A stretch of DNA of 30,916 bases from CAZQXD01 sp964597315 (lineage in GTDB: Bacteria; Pseudomonadota; Gammaproteobacteria; Competibacterales; Competibacteraceae), in NCBI GenBank assembly GCA_964597315.1, contig CAZQXD010000052.1:1-30916 (forward strand). The letters are read 5' to 3'. The first letter of the stretch is position 1. Each line of letters starts with the position of its first letter. A program made the position numbers and the translations under genes. Below are positions 8,554 through 17,417 of this stretch, in pieces. Below the pieces are notes generated by a model that worked only from the letters and a program-made list of their open reading frames with translations, was not told where the DNA came from and searched no databases.

Positions 8554-9786
8554 ATGCGGGTTTTGCACGTTCTCGACCATTCCATCCCTTTGCACAGTGG
8601 CTATACCTTCCGCACCCGGGCGATTTTGCGGGAGCAGCGGCGGCTGGGCTGGGAGACTTTTCAAATCACCGGCGCCAAGCAGGGAGCGGCCTCCTGCTTG
8701 CAAGAGACCGTGGACGGGTTGTCCTTTTACCGTACGCCACCCTGGGGCGGGCCTCTGGAGAAGCTGCCGGTACTCAACCAGTGGGCAGTGATCCAGGGGC
8801 TGGCGCGACGCCTGGATCAGGTCATCGCCGAAACCAAGCCGGACCTGCTCCACGCCCACTCCCCCGCCCTCAACGGCATGGCCGCCCTGGCGGCGGCAAG
8901 GCGGGCTGGTCTGCCCCTAGTCTACGAGGTCCGGGCCTTTTGGGAAGACGCCGCCGTGGATCATGGCACCAGCCGGGAAGGGGATCTGCGCTACCGGGCC
9001 AGCCGGGCCTTGGAGACCCATGTGCTGCGCCGGGCGGCGGCGGTGACCACCATCTGCCAGGGGCTGCGGGAGGAGATCATCGCCCGGGGGGTAAGCGCCG
9101 AAGGGGTGACGGTCATCCCCAACGCTGTGGAGCTGGACAGCTTCTCCGATCGGGGCGCGGCCAACCCGGAATTGCGCCGACGCCTGGGCCTGGAGGGCGC
9201 CCGAGTACTGGGCTTTATCGGCTCCTTCTATGCCTATGAAGGGCTGATCCTGCTGCTGGACGCACTGCCCGCCATCCTCAAGCAGGCCCCCGATACGCGG
9301 GTGCTGCTGGTGGGAGGTGGCTGGCAGGAGTCTGCCCTCCAGGCCCAGGCCAGCGCCTTGGGCCTGGCGGATCGGGTGATCTTCACCGGTCGGGTGCCCC
9401 ATGAGCAGGTGGGCCGTTATTACGACCTGGTGGACGTGCTGGTCTATCCCCGGTTGTCCATGCGCCTGACCGAACTGGTTACGCCCCTCAAGCCCCTAGA
9501 AGCCATGGCCCAGGGTCGGCTGGTGCTGGCCTCGGATGTGGGTGGCCACCGGGAACTAATCCGCGATGGCGACACCGGGGTGTTGTTCCGGGCCGGGGAC
9601 TGCGCCGATTTGGCCGCCAAGGCCCTGGCTCTGCTGAACGACCCTGGCCGCTGGCCGGCCTTGCGCCAGGCAGGCCGCGCTTTCGTGGAGACCGAACGCA
9701 ACTGGGCGGCCAGCGTGGCCCGCTATCGGCAGGTCTACGCCGCAGCCCTGGGACAACCGGCGGCGGCCTTGGATGGGGCGGCCTGA
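8554..9786 (+). CDS. Glycosyltransferase Stp3, exosortase A-associated (Daro_2409-like)
   Basis: A 410-residue GT4 protein. Its opening residues, with VLHVLDHSIPLHSGYTFRT, are the signature of the third exosortase-A glycosyltransferase family. Other motifs are LLHAHSPALNG, YEVRAFWEDAAVDHG, IPNAVELDSF and GFIGSFYAYEGL. The donor region near YPRLSMRLTELVTPLKPLEA carries an E-x7-E-like pair. It should extend the lipid-linked oligosaccharide in the cytoplasm. The ATG lies 15 bases after the amidotransferase stop with only a weak Shine-Dalgarno. The stop shares one base with the next ATG (TGATG). The core order stp1-xrtA-stp2-amidotransferase-stp3 is complete here. Confidence 0.92.
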   Translation: MRVLHVLDHSIPLHSGYTFRTRAILREQRRLGWETFQITGAKQGAASCLQETVDGLSFYRTPPWGGPLEKLPVLNQWAVIQGLARRLDQVIAETKPDLLHAHSPALNGMAALAAARRAGLPLVYEVRAFWEDAAVDHGTSREGDLRYRASRALETHVLRRAAAVTTICQGLREEIIARGVSAEGVTVIPNAVELDSFSDRGAANPELRRRLGLEGARVLGFIGSFYAYEGLILLLDALPAILKQAPDTRVLLVGGGWQESALQAQASALGLADRVIFTGRVPHEQVGRYYDLVDVLVYPRLSMRLTELVTPLKPLEAMAQGRLVLASDVGGHRELIRDGDTGVLFRAGDCADLAAKALALLNDPGRWPALRQAGRAFVETERNWAASVARYRQVYAAALGQPAAALDGAA

Positions 9787-10904
9787 TGACTATTAAAAAC
9801 CTGCCCATGGCCCTGGTGGGACCGCTGCCGCCCCCGTCCGGGGGCATGGCCAACCAGACCCGGCAACTGGCCCGGCTATTGGAAGAGGAGGGTGCCCGGG
9901 TGGAACTGGTGCAGGTCAACGCCCCGTACCGTCCGGCCTGGATCGGGGGGGCCAAGGGGCTACGGGCCGGGTTTCGCCTGCTGCCCTATCTCGCCGCCCT
10001 GTGGCGGGCGGCGGGCCGTGCCCGACTGATCCACGTGATGGCCAACTCCGGCTGGTCCTGGCATCTGTTCGCCGCCCCGGCGGTGTGGATCGGCCGACTG
10101 CGGGGGGCGGCGGTGGTGGTGAATTACCGGGGCGGCGAGGCCGAGGTGTTTTTCACCCGGGCCTGGGCCTGGGTTCGGCCAACCCTGAACCGGGCCACTG
10201 TCGTGGTGGTGCCTTCGGGGTTTTTGGAGGCGGTGTTCGCCCGGCGCGGAATCACCACCCGCACCGTGCCCAACATCATCGATCTGGAGCGGTTCTCGCC
10301 CCAAGCCCCAGAGGAGCAGGAGCCGCAGCCCGGCCCGATGCTGGTGGTGGCCCGCAATTTGGAGCCTATATACGATATCGGCACCGCCTTGCGGGCCTTT
10401 GCCCAGGTGCGGGACCGGCTCCCCGAGGCGCGATTGACGGTGGCCGGTTCCGGCCCCCTGCGCGCCGAGCTGGAAGCCCTGGCCGGAAAACTGGGGATCA
10501 GCGATTCGGTGACTTTCACCGGCCGCCTGGACAACGAGCGGATGGCGGCCTTATATGGCCAAGCCGACCTCATGCTCAATCCCAGCCTAGCCGATAATAT
10601 GCCCATCTCCATTCTGGAGGCCGCAGCCTGCGGTGTAGCGGTGGTCAGCACCGATGTGGGGGGTATCCCCCATTTGGTGGCGGACGGTTGCAGCGCCCTG
10701 CTGGTCAAGCCCCAAGACCCTCGGGCTATGGGGGCGGCGGCCCTGCGGGTGCTGGAAGATGCCGCCCTGGCGGCCCGGCTGCGGGAGGCCGGTCTGGAGC
10801 TGGCCCGGCAGTATACCTGGCCGGTGGTCCGCCAACGCCTGTTCGCGGTGTATCGCGATGCCCTTGCCGGCCGCCGATCGGCGCCACTGACCACAAGCCC
10901 ATGA
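9786..10904 (+). CDS. GT4 family glycosyltransferase in the XrtA locus
   Basis: A 372-residue GT-B fold glycosyltransferase. The N-terminal ALVGPLPPPSGGMANQTRQL is the glycine-rich acceptor loop. VNYRGGEAEVFF, VPNIIDLERF and the donor half with VVARNLEPIYDIGTAL, VAGSGPLRAELE and the E-x7-E-like DNMPISILEAAACG follow. It probably transfers a sugar to the growing repeat unit. It is coupled to both neighbours, with a 1-base overlap upstream (TGATG) and ATGA overlap downstream with the CapK-like gene. No exosortase-specific signature as sharp as in the Stp1-3 proteins is seen, so it may be a variable glycosyltransferase of this polysaccharide type. Confidence 0.88.
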   Translation: MTIKNLPMALVGPLPPPSGGMANQTRQLARLLEEEGARVELVQVNAPYRPAWIGGAKGLRAGFRLLPYLAALWRAAGRARLIHVMANSGWSWHLFAAPAVWIGRLRGAAVVVNYRGGEAEVFFTRAWAWVRPTLNRATVVVVPSGFLEAVFARRGITTRTVPNIIDLERFSPQAPEEQEPQPGPMLVVARNLEPIYDIGTALRAFAQVRDRLPEARLTVAGSGPLRAELEALAGKLGISDSVTFTGRLDNERMAALYGQADLMLNPSLADNMPISILEAAACGVAVVSTDVGGIPHLVADGCSALLVKPQDPRAMGAAALRVLEDAALAARLREAGLELARQYTWPVVRQRLFAVYRDALAGRRSAPLTTSP

Positions 10905-12259
10905 GTCCGTCCAAAGACCTTTATACCCGGCTCGTGGCCGGCTGCCTGTTTCCCCTCCACGAGCAGCTCAAAGGCCATTCCAGCGTGGCCCGGCGAGTGG
11001 CCATGGAAGAACGTCAGTGGTGGGACAGGGACCGGCTGCGGGACTGGCAGAGCCGGGAGCTGCGGGAGTTTCTGGGCCGAGTGGGCCGCCAGGTCCCCTA
11101 TTACCGGCGCTTATTCGGGGAACTCGGCTTTGATCCCGCCGCAGTAGCCGGGCCAGCGGATCTGGCCCGGCTGCCCGTGCTGACCAAAGCCCTGATCCGG
11201 GAGCATATCGACGACCTCAAGGCCGCCGATGCCGGTTCCCTGGGGCGCTTCAACACCGGCGGTTCCAGCGGCGAGCCGCTGATTTTCTATATTGGCAGGG
11301 AACGGGTCAGTGACGACGTGGCCGCCAAATGGCGGGCTACCCGCTGGTGGGGGGTGGATATTGGCGACCCGGAAATCGTGATCTGGGGTTCGCCCATCGA
11401 ACTGGGCGCCCAGGACCGGGTCCGGGCCGTGCGCGACCGACTGTTGCGCACCCAATTGTTGCCGGCCTTCGCCATGTCCGAGGCCCAGCTAGACGGTTTT
11501 CTGGAGGCGATCCGAGCCTCGCGCCCGAAAATGCTGTTCGGCTATCCCTCGGCCATGTCCCATATCGCCCGCCATGCCCAGGGGCGGGGGCAGCGCTTGG
11601 ATGAGCTGGGCATCAAGGTGGCTTTCGTCACCTCCGAGCGGTTGTATGACGAACAACGGGCCGTGATTGCCGATGCTTTCGGTTGTCCCGTGGCCAACGG
11701 CTACGGTGGCCGGGATGCCGGGTTTATCGCCCACGAATGCCCTGCCGGGAGCATGCACCTGACTGAGAGCATCATTGTGGAAACCGTGGACCGGGAGGGG
11801 CATCCACTGCCGCCGGGGCAGGCGGGGGAGATCGTGGTCACCCATCTGGCCACCGGGGAGTTTCCCTTTGTTCGCTACCGCACCGGGGACGTGGGGGTGC
11901 TGGATGATCGGGACTGCCCTTGTGGGCGCGGCCTGCCCCTGGTGCGGGAACTCCAGGGCCGGACCACCGATTTTGTGGTGGCCATGGATGGCACAGTGCT
12001 CCATGGGTTGGCGCTAATCTATATTCTGCGGGATCTGGCCGGGGTCGAGTCTTTCAAGATCATCCAAGAGAGCCGGGAGCGGGTGCGCGTACAAGTGGTG
12101 CCGGGACCGGCTTTTGGGGAGTCAGCTAGGCAGACCATCGAGACAGGATTTCGTGCGCGCCTGGGGGCGGCGGTGATTGTGGATGTGGAGACCGTGGCGG
12201 AAATACCTCCGGAGCGTTCCGGCAAGTATCGCTACGTAGTCAGCCAAGTGACGGTGTAA
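10901..12259 (+). CDS. CapK/PaaK-like AMP-forming ligase (phenylacetate-CoA ligase family)
   Basis: A 452-residue adenylate-forming enzyme. The N-terminal half has the CapK-type VPYYRRLF and the P-loop NTGGSSGE at 118-125. Further on are VTSERLY, NGYGGRDAG (normally GxxE-type) and the AMP-binding YRTGD at 326-330, followed by the CPCGRGLP cysteine pair typical of PaaK relatives. The C-terminal lid includes ERSGKYRYV. Relatives activate a carboxylic acid as acyl-AMP and sometimes transfer it to CoA; CapK homologues occur in capsule clusters with unknown substrates. The frame is open back to 10688, but that part overlaps the previous gene; ATG 10901 overlaps its stop by 4 bases. The next gene is an AsnB-like protein, which hints at a joint acyl-activation and amide-forming role. 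Confidence 0.88.
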   Translation: MSPSKDLYTRLVAGCLFPLHEQLKGHSSVARRVAMEERQWWDRDRLRDWQSRELREFLGRVGRQVPYYRRLFGELGFDPAAVAGPADLARLPVLTKALIREHIDDLKAADAGSLGRFNTGGSSGEPLIFYIGRERVSDDVAAKWRATRWWGVDIGDPEIVIWGSPIELGAQDRVRAVRDRLLRTQLLPAFAMSEAQLDGFLEAIRASRPKMLFGYPSAMSHIARHAQGRGQRLDELGIKVAFVTSERLYDEQRAVIADAFGCPVANGYGGRDAGFIAHECPAGSMHLTESIIVETVDREGHPLPPGQAGEIVVTHLATGEFPFVRYRTGDVGVLDDRDCPCGRGLPLVRELQGRTTDFVVAMDGTVLHGLALIYILRDLAGVESFKIIQESRERVRVQVVPGPAFGESARQTIETGFRARLGAAVIVDVETVAEIPPERSGKYRYVVSQVTV

Positions 12260-12271
12260 AAGGGGGACGAG

Positions 12272-13870
12272 GTGAAACACAAGGCATCGCCATACGGCAT
12301 TGAACCGGGCCTATACGCCCAGGCGCCGTTTTTTCATGTTAGGCGTCTGAACGAGCGGTTGCGGCTACGGGGGCGGCGCCACTGCGAATTGGGCCATCGG
12401 ATCGACCGTGGTCCTGAGCGGTCGGCGGATGGTATTCACGCCTGGTGGCGCTGGGACGGAGAGCGCCTGGTGGCCGGCAATGACCGCTACGGTTTGTATC
12501 CCCTGTATTATTTCCAGAAGGATGGGGAGTTCTGCCTGTCCACCTCCATTTTCAAACTACTGGAGGAAGGCGCCGAGCCGGAGATCGACTGGCCGGCTCT
12601 GGCGGTGTTCTGGCGGATGGGCTTTTTTCCGCCGGGGGATACGGTGTTTAAAACCATCCGGGCGCTGCCGCCCGCCGCCGCCTTGGCGTGGCGGGATGGT
12701 CAGCTTCAGGTGAGCGGCGATTACCATCAGGTGGGGCCGCAGACCATCACCCGCCAGGCGGCCGTGGAGGAATACGATGCCCTGTTCAGGGCGGCCATGG
12801 CCCGGCGGATTCCCGAGCAAGGGGACTTTGCCGTGCCTTTGTCCGGGGGACGGGATTCCCGGCATATCGTGCTGGAGCTGTGCCGCTCTGGTCATCGTCC
12901 GGCCTACTGTCTGTCAGCCCGGCGCTTCCCACCGGACCCGGCTGCGGATCAACAGATTGCCGCCCAAGTGGCGGCCGCCCTGGGTTTGCGGCATGTGATT
13001 GTCGGCCCACCCCAAGGGCAGATCAAAAACTTGTTTAACGCCAACGTCAAGACCAGCATGACCGCGCCGCGCCGGGGTTGGAAATTCGCCATCGTCGAGC
13101 AGCTTCTGGCCACTGTGCGGGCTACCTATGACGGCATCGGCGGCGACATGCTGTCGGCTGGTTCGGCGCTGGACGATAAGCAGATCAAGTTGATGGAGTC
13201 CGGGAACTACGAAGGATTTCTACGGCATATTTTCCGGGACGTGAACACCATGCTTGGTCAGGTTATGCCCGTGGATAAAGCCCGGCTGCTCAGCGACGAG
13301 GCCGCCCTGGAGCGGCTGATCGACGAACCAGCCCGCCACGCCGGGGCCGCCAATCCCACCACTTCTTTTTATTTTTGGAACCGCACCCGGCGCTTCGACG
13401 GCAGCAATCCCTACGGCATGTTGGCGGACGTGCCCACGGTCTATCTGCCGTTTCTGGATCACGACCTGTTCGATTTTCTGGCCTCGCTGCCGGTGGAAAT
13501 GATTCGCGGCAACGCTTTTCACGACGAAGTGATTCGCCGGGCCTATCCCGAGTACGCGGACATCCCGTTTGAAAAGAAGCCCAATCCGCCCACCTATGAC
13601 CCGGCCCATTTTCGCGCCACCACCCGGGAACTGACGGCCTTTGTACTCCATCATCGGCCGTGGCGGCTCATCAAGCCGGGTTTTATGGCCTCGCGACTGA
13701 TGCAGCGGGCCGCCACTTTGGGATTCAGCGCCGGCGGTATCTGGTATATCCCCCTGGTGGTTTATCTGACCTTGCTGGACGCGGTGGCCTACCAGGGCGC
13801 CTTGGGCGCCCAGCCCGATGCCTTGGATTGGGATGAAGCGCCCTTGCGCCGCCAGCCCTCCCCAGCCTAA
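12272..13870 (+). CDS. Asparagine-synthetase-like protein with degenerate glutaminase domain
   Basis: A 532-residue protein with a GTG start at 12272, 12 bases after the ligase stop. The C-terminal two thirds are a synthetase domain with the ATP PP-loop LSGGRDS (191-196 for SGGRDS) and YDGIGGDML. The N-terminal ~150 residues keep the shape of an Ntn domain (AGNDRYGLYPLYYF corresponds to RDRLGIKPLYY in true AsnB) but begin MKHKASPYG with no Cys at position 2. Glutamine-dependent ammonia release is therefore not expected. Family members without the Cys include beta-lactam and lasso-peptide synthetases, which close amides with an existing amine. The C-terminal FEKKPNPPTYD region resembles other surface-polysaccharide homologues. 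A direct amide ligase acting on a sugar or acyl donor is plausible but inferred. Confidence 0.8.
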   Translation: MKHKASPYGIEPGLYAQAPFFHVRRLNERLRLRGRRHCELGHRIDRGPERSADGIHAWWRWDGERLVAGNDRYGLYPLYYFQKDGEFCLSTSIFKLLEEGAEPEIDWPALAVFWRMGFFPPGDTVFKTIRALPPAAALAWRDGQLQVSGDYHQVGPQTITRQAAVEEYDALFRAAMARRIPEQGDFAVPLSGGRDSRHIVLELCRSGHRPAYCLSARRFPPDPAADQQIAAQVAAALGLRHVIVGPPQGQIKNLFNANVKTSMTAPRRGWKFAIVEQLLATVRATYDGIGGDMLSAGSALDDKQIKLMESGNYEGFLRHIFRDVNTMLGQVMPVDKARLLSDEAALERLIDEPARHAGAANPTTSFYFWNRTRRFDGSNPYGMLADVPTVYLPFLDHDLFDFLASLPVEMIRGNAFHDEVIRRAYPEYADIPFEKKPNPPTYDPAHFRATTRELTAFVLHHRPWRLIKPGFMASRLMQRAATLGFSAGGIWYIPLVVYLTLLDAVAYQGALGAQPDALDWDEAPLRRQPSPA

Positions 13871-13895
13871 TGCACGATTTCGGCGCGCCAGTTTC

Positions 13896-15386
13896 ATGAG
13901 TACCCCATCTCCGAACACCCCGGAGTCCACCACCCGCAGCTTTATCCGGGGGGTGGCCTGGTCTTTTCTGTTGCGTTGGGGGCTGCGAGGCATCGGCCTT
14001 ATCAATACCGTGATTCTGGCCCGATTGCTCACTCCGGGCGATTTTGGGCTGGTGGCCATGGGCACCCTGGTCATGGGGTTTCTACAGGGATTCACCCAGG
14101 TTGGCGTGCAAATGCTGTTGATCCGGGAGCCGAATGTCACTCCCGAGCATTGCCACACCGCCTGGACCATGAAGCTGTTGCAGGGCGTACTCGTCGCCCT
14201 CTTGCTGATCCTGATAGCGGAACCGGCAGCCCATTATTTTCAAGAGGATAGGGTGGTGGAAGTCATGTACTTCCTGTCCTTGGCGGCCCTGATCAAAAGC
14301 GCCGGCAGCATCGGTATGGTGCTGCTGCGCAAGGAACTGAATTTTGCCAAGGACTTCCGGTTTACCATCTATTGTCGGCTCTTCGCCCTGGTGGTTACCA
14401 TCGGTTTGGCCTTGTGGCTGCGAAACTATTGGGCCTTGGTGTATGGCAGTATCGCGGCTGCTGTGTTCAGCGTCCTACTCAGTTTCCAGATGCATGCCTA
14501 CCGCCCCCGCTTGTCCCTGGCCAAGGCTCGGGACTATCTACGCTTCTCGTTGTCGATCCTGCCCTTGAACATCGGTGAATTTCTCAACGGCAAGGCCGAT
14601 GTGTTGGTGGTCGGGGGTATCGCTAGCACCAGTCAGATGGGGGGCTATAACGTGGCTTCGGAACTATCGGCGCTGGTCACCCAGGAGGTGGTGGCCACGG
14701 CCGGGCGGGGTTTGTACCCCAATTATGCGAAGCTGGCCCATGAGCCTCGGCGCTTGCTGGTGGCCTTTGGCCATGTACTCGGCGCCGTGGCGGCGGTCTG
14801 CTTGCCCCTGGGGTTTGGCCTCTGGGCGGTGGCCGATGATTTTGTGGCCTTATTGTTGGGCAGCCAGTGGGTTTCTACCGTGCCGCTACTGCAATGGTTG
14901 ACCCTCTACGGCATGTTGAGCAGTTTGGTGGCCCTGCTGAGTGGCCATATCCTGATTGTCACGGGCCATGAGCGCTGGTCGGCGGTATTAATGTGGCTTC
15001 GGGTGGGGTTATTGATTCCGATGGTTTGGACCGCCGGCAATCTCTGGGGGGTAGAGGCTGTGGCCGCCGCCGCCACCGCCACCGCCGCGCTGATGCTGCC
15101 GGTAGCCATGGTTGCGCTTAAGCTGGCGCTCGGCATGGCCTTACTGGATCAGCTTCGCTGTTTCTGGCGGCCGTTGGTCAGCGCCCTGGTGATGGCGGCG
15201 CTGGTCCGCTTACTCCATCAAGAGGGGCTGCCGGTCCCGGTGTCCCTGGCGCTGGATGTGACCGTGGGCATCGCCAGTTATTGCGTGATGCTGCTGGGTC
15301 TTTGGATGGTGGTGGGGCGGCCCAAGGGTGTCGAGGACAGCATTATCAACTACTTGAACGCACGGCATCGGCCAGCGGCGGTTTAG
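13896..15386 (+). CDS. Wzx-type lipopolysaccharide/polysaccharide flippase
   Basis: A 496-residue polytopic membrane protein of the oligosaccharide flippase (MOP) family. The N-terminus reads SFIRGVAWSFLLRWGLRGIG followed by NTVILARLLTPGDFGLVAMG, the classic RfbX/Wzx pattern. About twelve to fourteen hydrophobic segments follow through to ~485. Such proteins move lipid-linked repeat units from the cytoplasmic to the periplasmic leaflet. The frame is open from 13818, inside the previous gene, but ATG 13896 gives the family-like N-terminus 25 bases after that stop; the Shine-Dalgarno is weak. It is the only flippase in the window, so it probably serves the whole glycosyltransferase set here. 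Export with the O-ligase-like protein at 18715 is the natural pairing. Confidence 0.92.
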   Translation: MSTPSPNTPESTTRSFIRGVAWSFLLRWGLRGIGLINTVILARLLTPGDFGLVAMGTLVMGFLQGFTQVGVQMLLIREPNVTPEHCHTAWTMKLLQGVLVALLLILIAEPAAHYFQEDRVVEVMYFLSLAALIKSAGSIGMVLLRKELNFAKDFRFTIYCRLFALVVTIGLALWLRNYWALVYGSIAAAVFSVLLSFQMHAYRPRLSLAKARDYLRFSLSILPLNIGEFLNGKADVLVVGGIASTSQMGGYNVASELSALVTQEVVATAGRGLYPNYAKLAHEPRRLLVAFGHVLGAVAAVCLPLGFGLWAVADDFVALLLGSQWVSTVPLLQWLTLYGMLSSLVALLSGHILIVTGHERWSAVLMWLRVGLLIPMVWTAGNLWGVEAVAAAATATAALMLPVAMVALKLALGMALLDQLRCFWRPLVSALVMAALVRLLHQEGLPVPVSLALDVTVGIASYCVMLLGLWMVVGRPKGVEDSIINYLNARHRPAAV

Positions 15387-15417
15387 GCAGGCAACCTTTT
15401 TCACGGCGAGGCTGGGA

Positions 15418-16389
15418 ATGGTAGAGACACACACAAATGGCGGTACTACGGTAGCGCCGCTTTTCATGTTCGGTTTTGAACGCAGCGGGACCACATTGCT
15501 GTCCATGATGGTGGGCGCCCACCCGCAGATCGCCGTACCCCTTAGCGCCACCGGTATGTGGTACCGCTATGCTCGGCGCTTGGATGACTATGGAAACCTC
15601 AAGTCCCAAGGGAATCTGGAGCGTTTGGTGGGCGATCTCCTGGCCGAAACCCGGATTCGCCTGTGGGACGTTCAGTTGGATCGCGACGCCGTTTTGGAGG
15701 GTCTGGAGCCGGGGAGTTTCGCCGCTGTGGTGGCGCGCTTTCACCATCTCTATGCCCTGGCCAAGGGCAAGCCCCTCTGGGGGAATATCGACATCGCCAC
15801 CATCGACCACATGGACATTGCCAACCGGCTGTTCCCCCAAGCCCGTTTCCTGCATATCGTCAGGGACGGGCGCGACGTGGCGCTTTCCCATGAGACGTAT
15901 CGCTACGGTGGCTCCAACACCTTGGAGTGCGCCGAGCGCTGGGTGCGGCAACTGCGGATCAATATGAAAATGGGCGCCATGCTGGACCCCCAGCGCTACC
16001 GGGTGGTGCGATATGAGGATTTGATACTGGATAGCGAAGCCACCTTGAGGGGAATTTGCGAGTTTGCGGGCGTGGACTATTCTCCCGCCATGCTGGAGTA
16101 CCCGAAGATGGTGGCCGATAAGATCCCTGAAAACCGCCGTTCGTTGTGGCCGGCCCTGGATAAGCCCCCCGACAAGTCCAAGGTCTACGGCTGGAAACAA
16201 CGCATGGGCACGGCCAAGCGCGTGGTGTTCGAAAATGTCGCCAACGAGCTGCTCAAGGAACTGAACTACGAAGCCTATGGCCAGGTGCGCAAGCATCCCC
16301 TGGGCTACGGCTATGAGTTTTTGTGTTTTCTTGGGAAAGGCGGGCGCTTCAAGCGTTTGGGCGCTCGGTTGCGATTGAACAATCTGTAA
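15418..16389 (+). CDS. PAPS-dependent sulfotransferase family protein 1
   Basis: A 323-residue sulfotransferase. The 5'-phosphosulfate loop FGFERSGTTLL (Arg22-Thr26) and the 3'-phosphate motif RDGRDVALS (149-157) that bind PAPS are both intact. VRYEDLILD and the C-terminal YGWKQRMG are also typical of this family. It would transfer sulfate from PAPS to a hydroxyl or amine of a sugar in the cytoplasm. No signal peptide or membrane span is seen. The gene starts 31 bases after the flippase stop. It is followed by a paralogue of clearly different sequence, so the pair probably modify different positions. Carbohydrate as acceptor is inferred from context; some members of this family act on other substrates. 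Confidence 0.88.
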   Translation: MVETHTNGGTTVAPLFMFGFERSGTTLLSMMVGAHPQIAVPLSATGMWYRYARRLDDYGNLKSQGNLERLVGDLLAETRIRLWDVQLDRDAVLEGLEPGSFAAVVARFHHLYALAKGKPLWGNIDIATIDHMDIANRLFPQARFLHIVRDGRDVALSHETYRYGGSNTLECAERWVRQLRINMKMGAMLDPQRYRVVRYEDLILDSEATLRGICEFAGVDYSPAMLEYPKMVADKIPENRRSLWPALDKPPDKSKVYGWKQRMGTAKRVVFENVANELLKELNYEAYGQVRKHPLGYGYEFLCFLGKGGRFKRLGARLRLNNL

Positions 16390-16470
16390 CATTTTCAAAG
16401 GGTAAAGATGGTACACTGGAAAGCGGTCGTCAATACGATAGACCAGCCCGGTTTTGCTTGAGGTTAATCC

Positions 16471-17376
16471 ATGGAAGCCAGTTCCCGTAAACCGCCTTTT
16501 TTTGTGCTCGGCTCGCAGCGTTCGGGCACCACCATGCTGCGGCTGATGCTAAACCGTCATCCCGAACTATGCGTGCCCCACGAAACCGGCTTTATGACCC
16601 GGTTTTTTGGTGAACTGCACAACTACGGCGATTTATCCCACCGGGATAACGCAGCCCGGCTACTGGATGATATTGCCCGTACGCCGAAAATCGCTAAGGG
16701 CGGGCATATCCTCGATCGGGAGGCGATTCTGTCTCGGCCCATCAGCACGTACTCCGAGCTGATCGATGCCATCATGGATGAGTATACCCAGGCTCAAGGG
16801 AAAACCCGCTGGGGTGATAAGACTCCCTTTTATACCCTGGATATTGATGTACTCTGGAAGCTGTTCCCGGGCTGTAAAATCATTCATTTGGTGCGGGATG
16901 GCCGCGATGTGCTGCTGTCCCAGCGCAAGATCAGTTGGTGCTCCAATAGCGTGCCCCGGCTGGCCGATGACTGGCGCTGGAAAACCACCGTCTGTCATAA
17001 AGTGGGTTCGGTATTGGGTGCGTCGCATTTTCTGGAGCTTCGCTACGAGGATCTGGTGCGTGACACCGAAGCGACCCTCGGGACAATCTGCGACTTTCTG
17101 GGCGAAGCCTTCGACCCGGCCATGCTCCATCATCACGAGTCCGCCACCGCCGATGTGCCCACAGGAAGCTTGCAATGGCATCGTAACTCGGTCAAGGCAC
17201 CCGATCCGGCCAAGCTGTTTGCCTGGAAGCGCTGGCTTTCACCGGCGGATCGCATCATTTTCGAGCAAATCGCCGGGCCGACCTTGGACCTATTCGGCTA
17301 CGAACGGGAGCATCAGCCCAGCACCCTGGGGAGCCGCCTGAAAAATCTCTATTACGCCGTCCTAGTACGTTGGTGA
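16471..17376 (+). CDS. PAPS-dependent sulfotransferase family protein 2
   Basis: A 301-residue sulfotransferase. GSQRSGTTMLRLML (Arg17-Thr21 for the phosphosulfate loop) and RDGRDVLLS (starting at Arg142) are the PAPS-binding motifs, and LRYEDLVRD follows. FAWKRWL near the C-terminus matches the YGWKQRM of the upstream copy. A good Shine-Dalgarno (GAGGT, ~16461-16465) precedes ATG 16471. The 81-base gap after the first sulfotransferase is the longest within this stretch and could hold a promoter, but no convincing -35/-10 pair was found. Sequence is only moderately similar to the first copy, so this is not a recent duplication. It likely sulfates another position of the polysaccharide; that is inference. 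Confidence 0.88.
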   Translation: MEASSRKPPFFVLGSQRSGTTMLRLMLNRHPELCVPHETGFMTRFFGELHNYGDLSHRDNAARLLDDIARTPKIAKGGHILDREAILSRPISTYSELIDAIMDEYTQAQGKTRWGDKTPFYTLDIDVLWKLFPGCKIIHLVRDGRDVLLSQRKISWCSNSVPRLADDWRWKTTVCHKVGSVLGASHFLELRYEDLVRDTEATLGTICDFLGEAFDPAMLHHHESATADVPTGSLQWHRNSVKAPDPAKLFAWKRWLSPADRIIFEQIAGPTLDLFGYEREHQPSTLGSRLKNLYYAVLVRW

Positions 17377-17402
17377 CGGTAATCCGGTAGTCGCTAGACG
17401 CG

Positions 17403-17417
17403 AAAGGTGATCGCTTG
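17403..17417 (+). promoter_or_regulatory. Ribosome binding site for the TTG start of the toroid gene
   Basis: AAAGGTGA at 17403-17410 is a strong Shine-Dalgarno 4 bases before TTG 17415. No in-frame ATG or GTG with a comparable site precedes the conserved part of the protein. Confidence 0.6.

Noticed and set aside
13220..14170. Minus-strand open frame of 316 codons across the AsnB-like/flippase border
   Set aside because: Antisense shadow of two supported genes; no domain seen.
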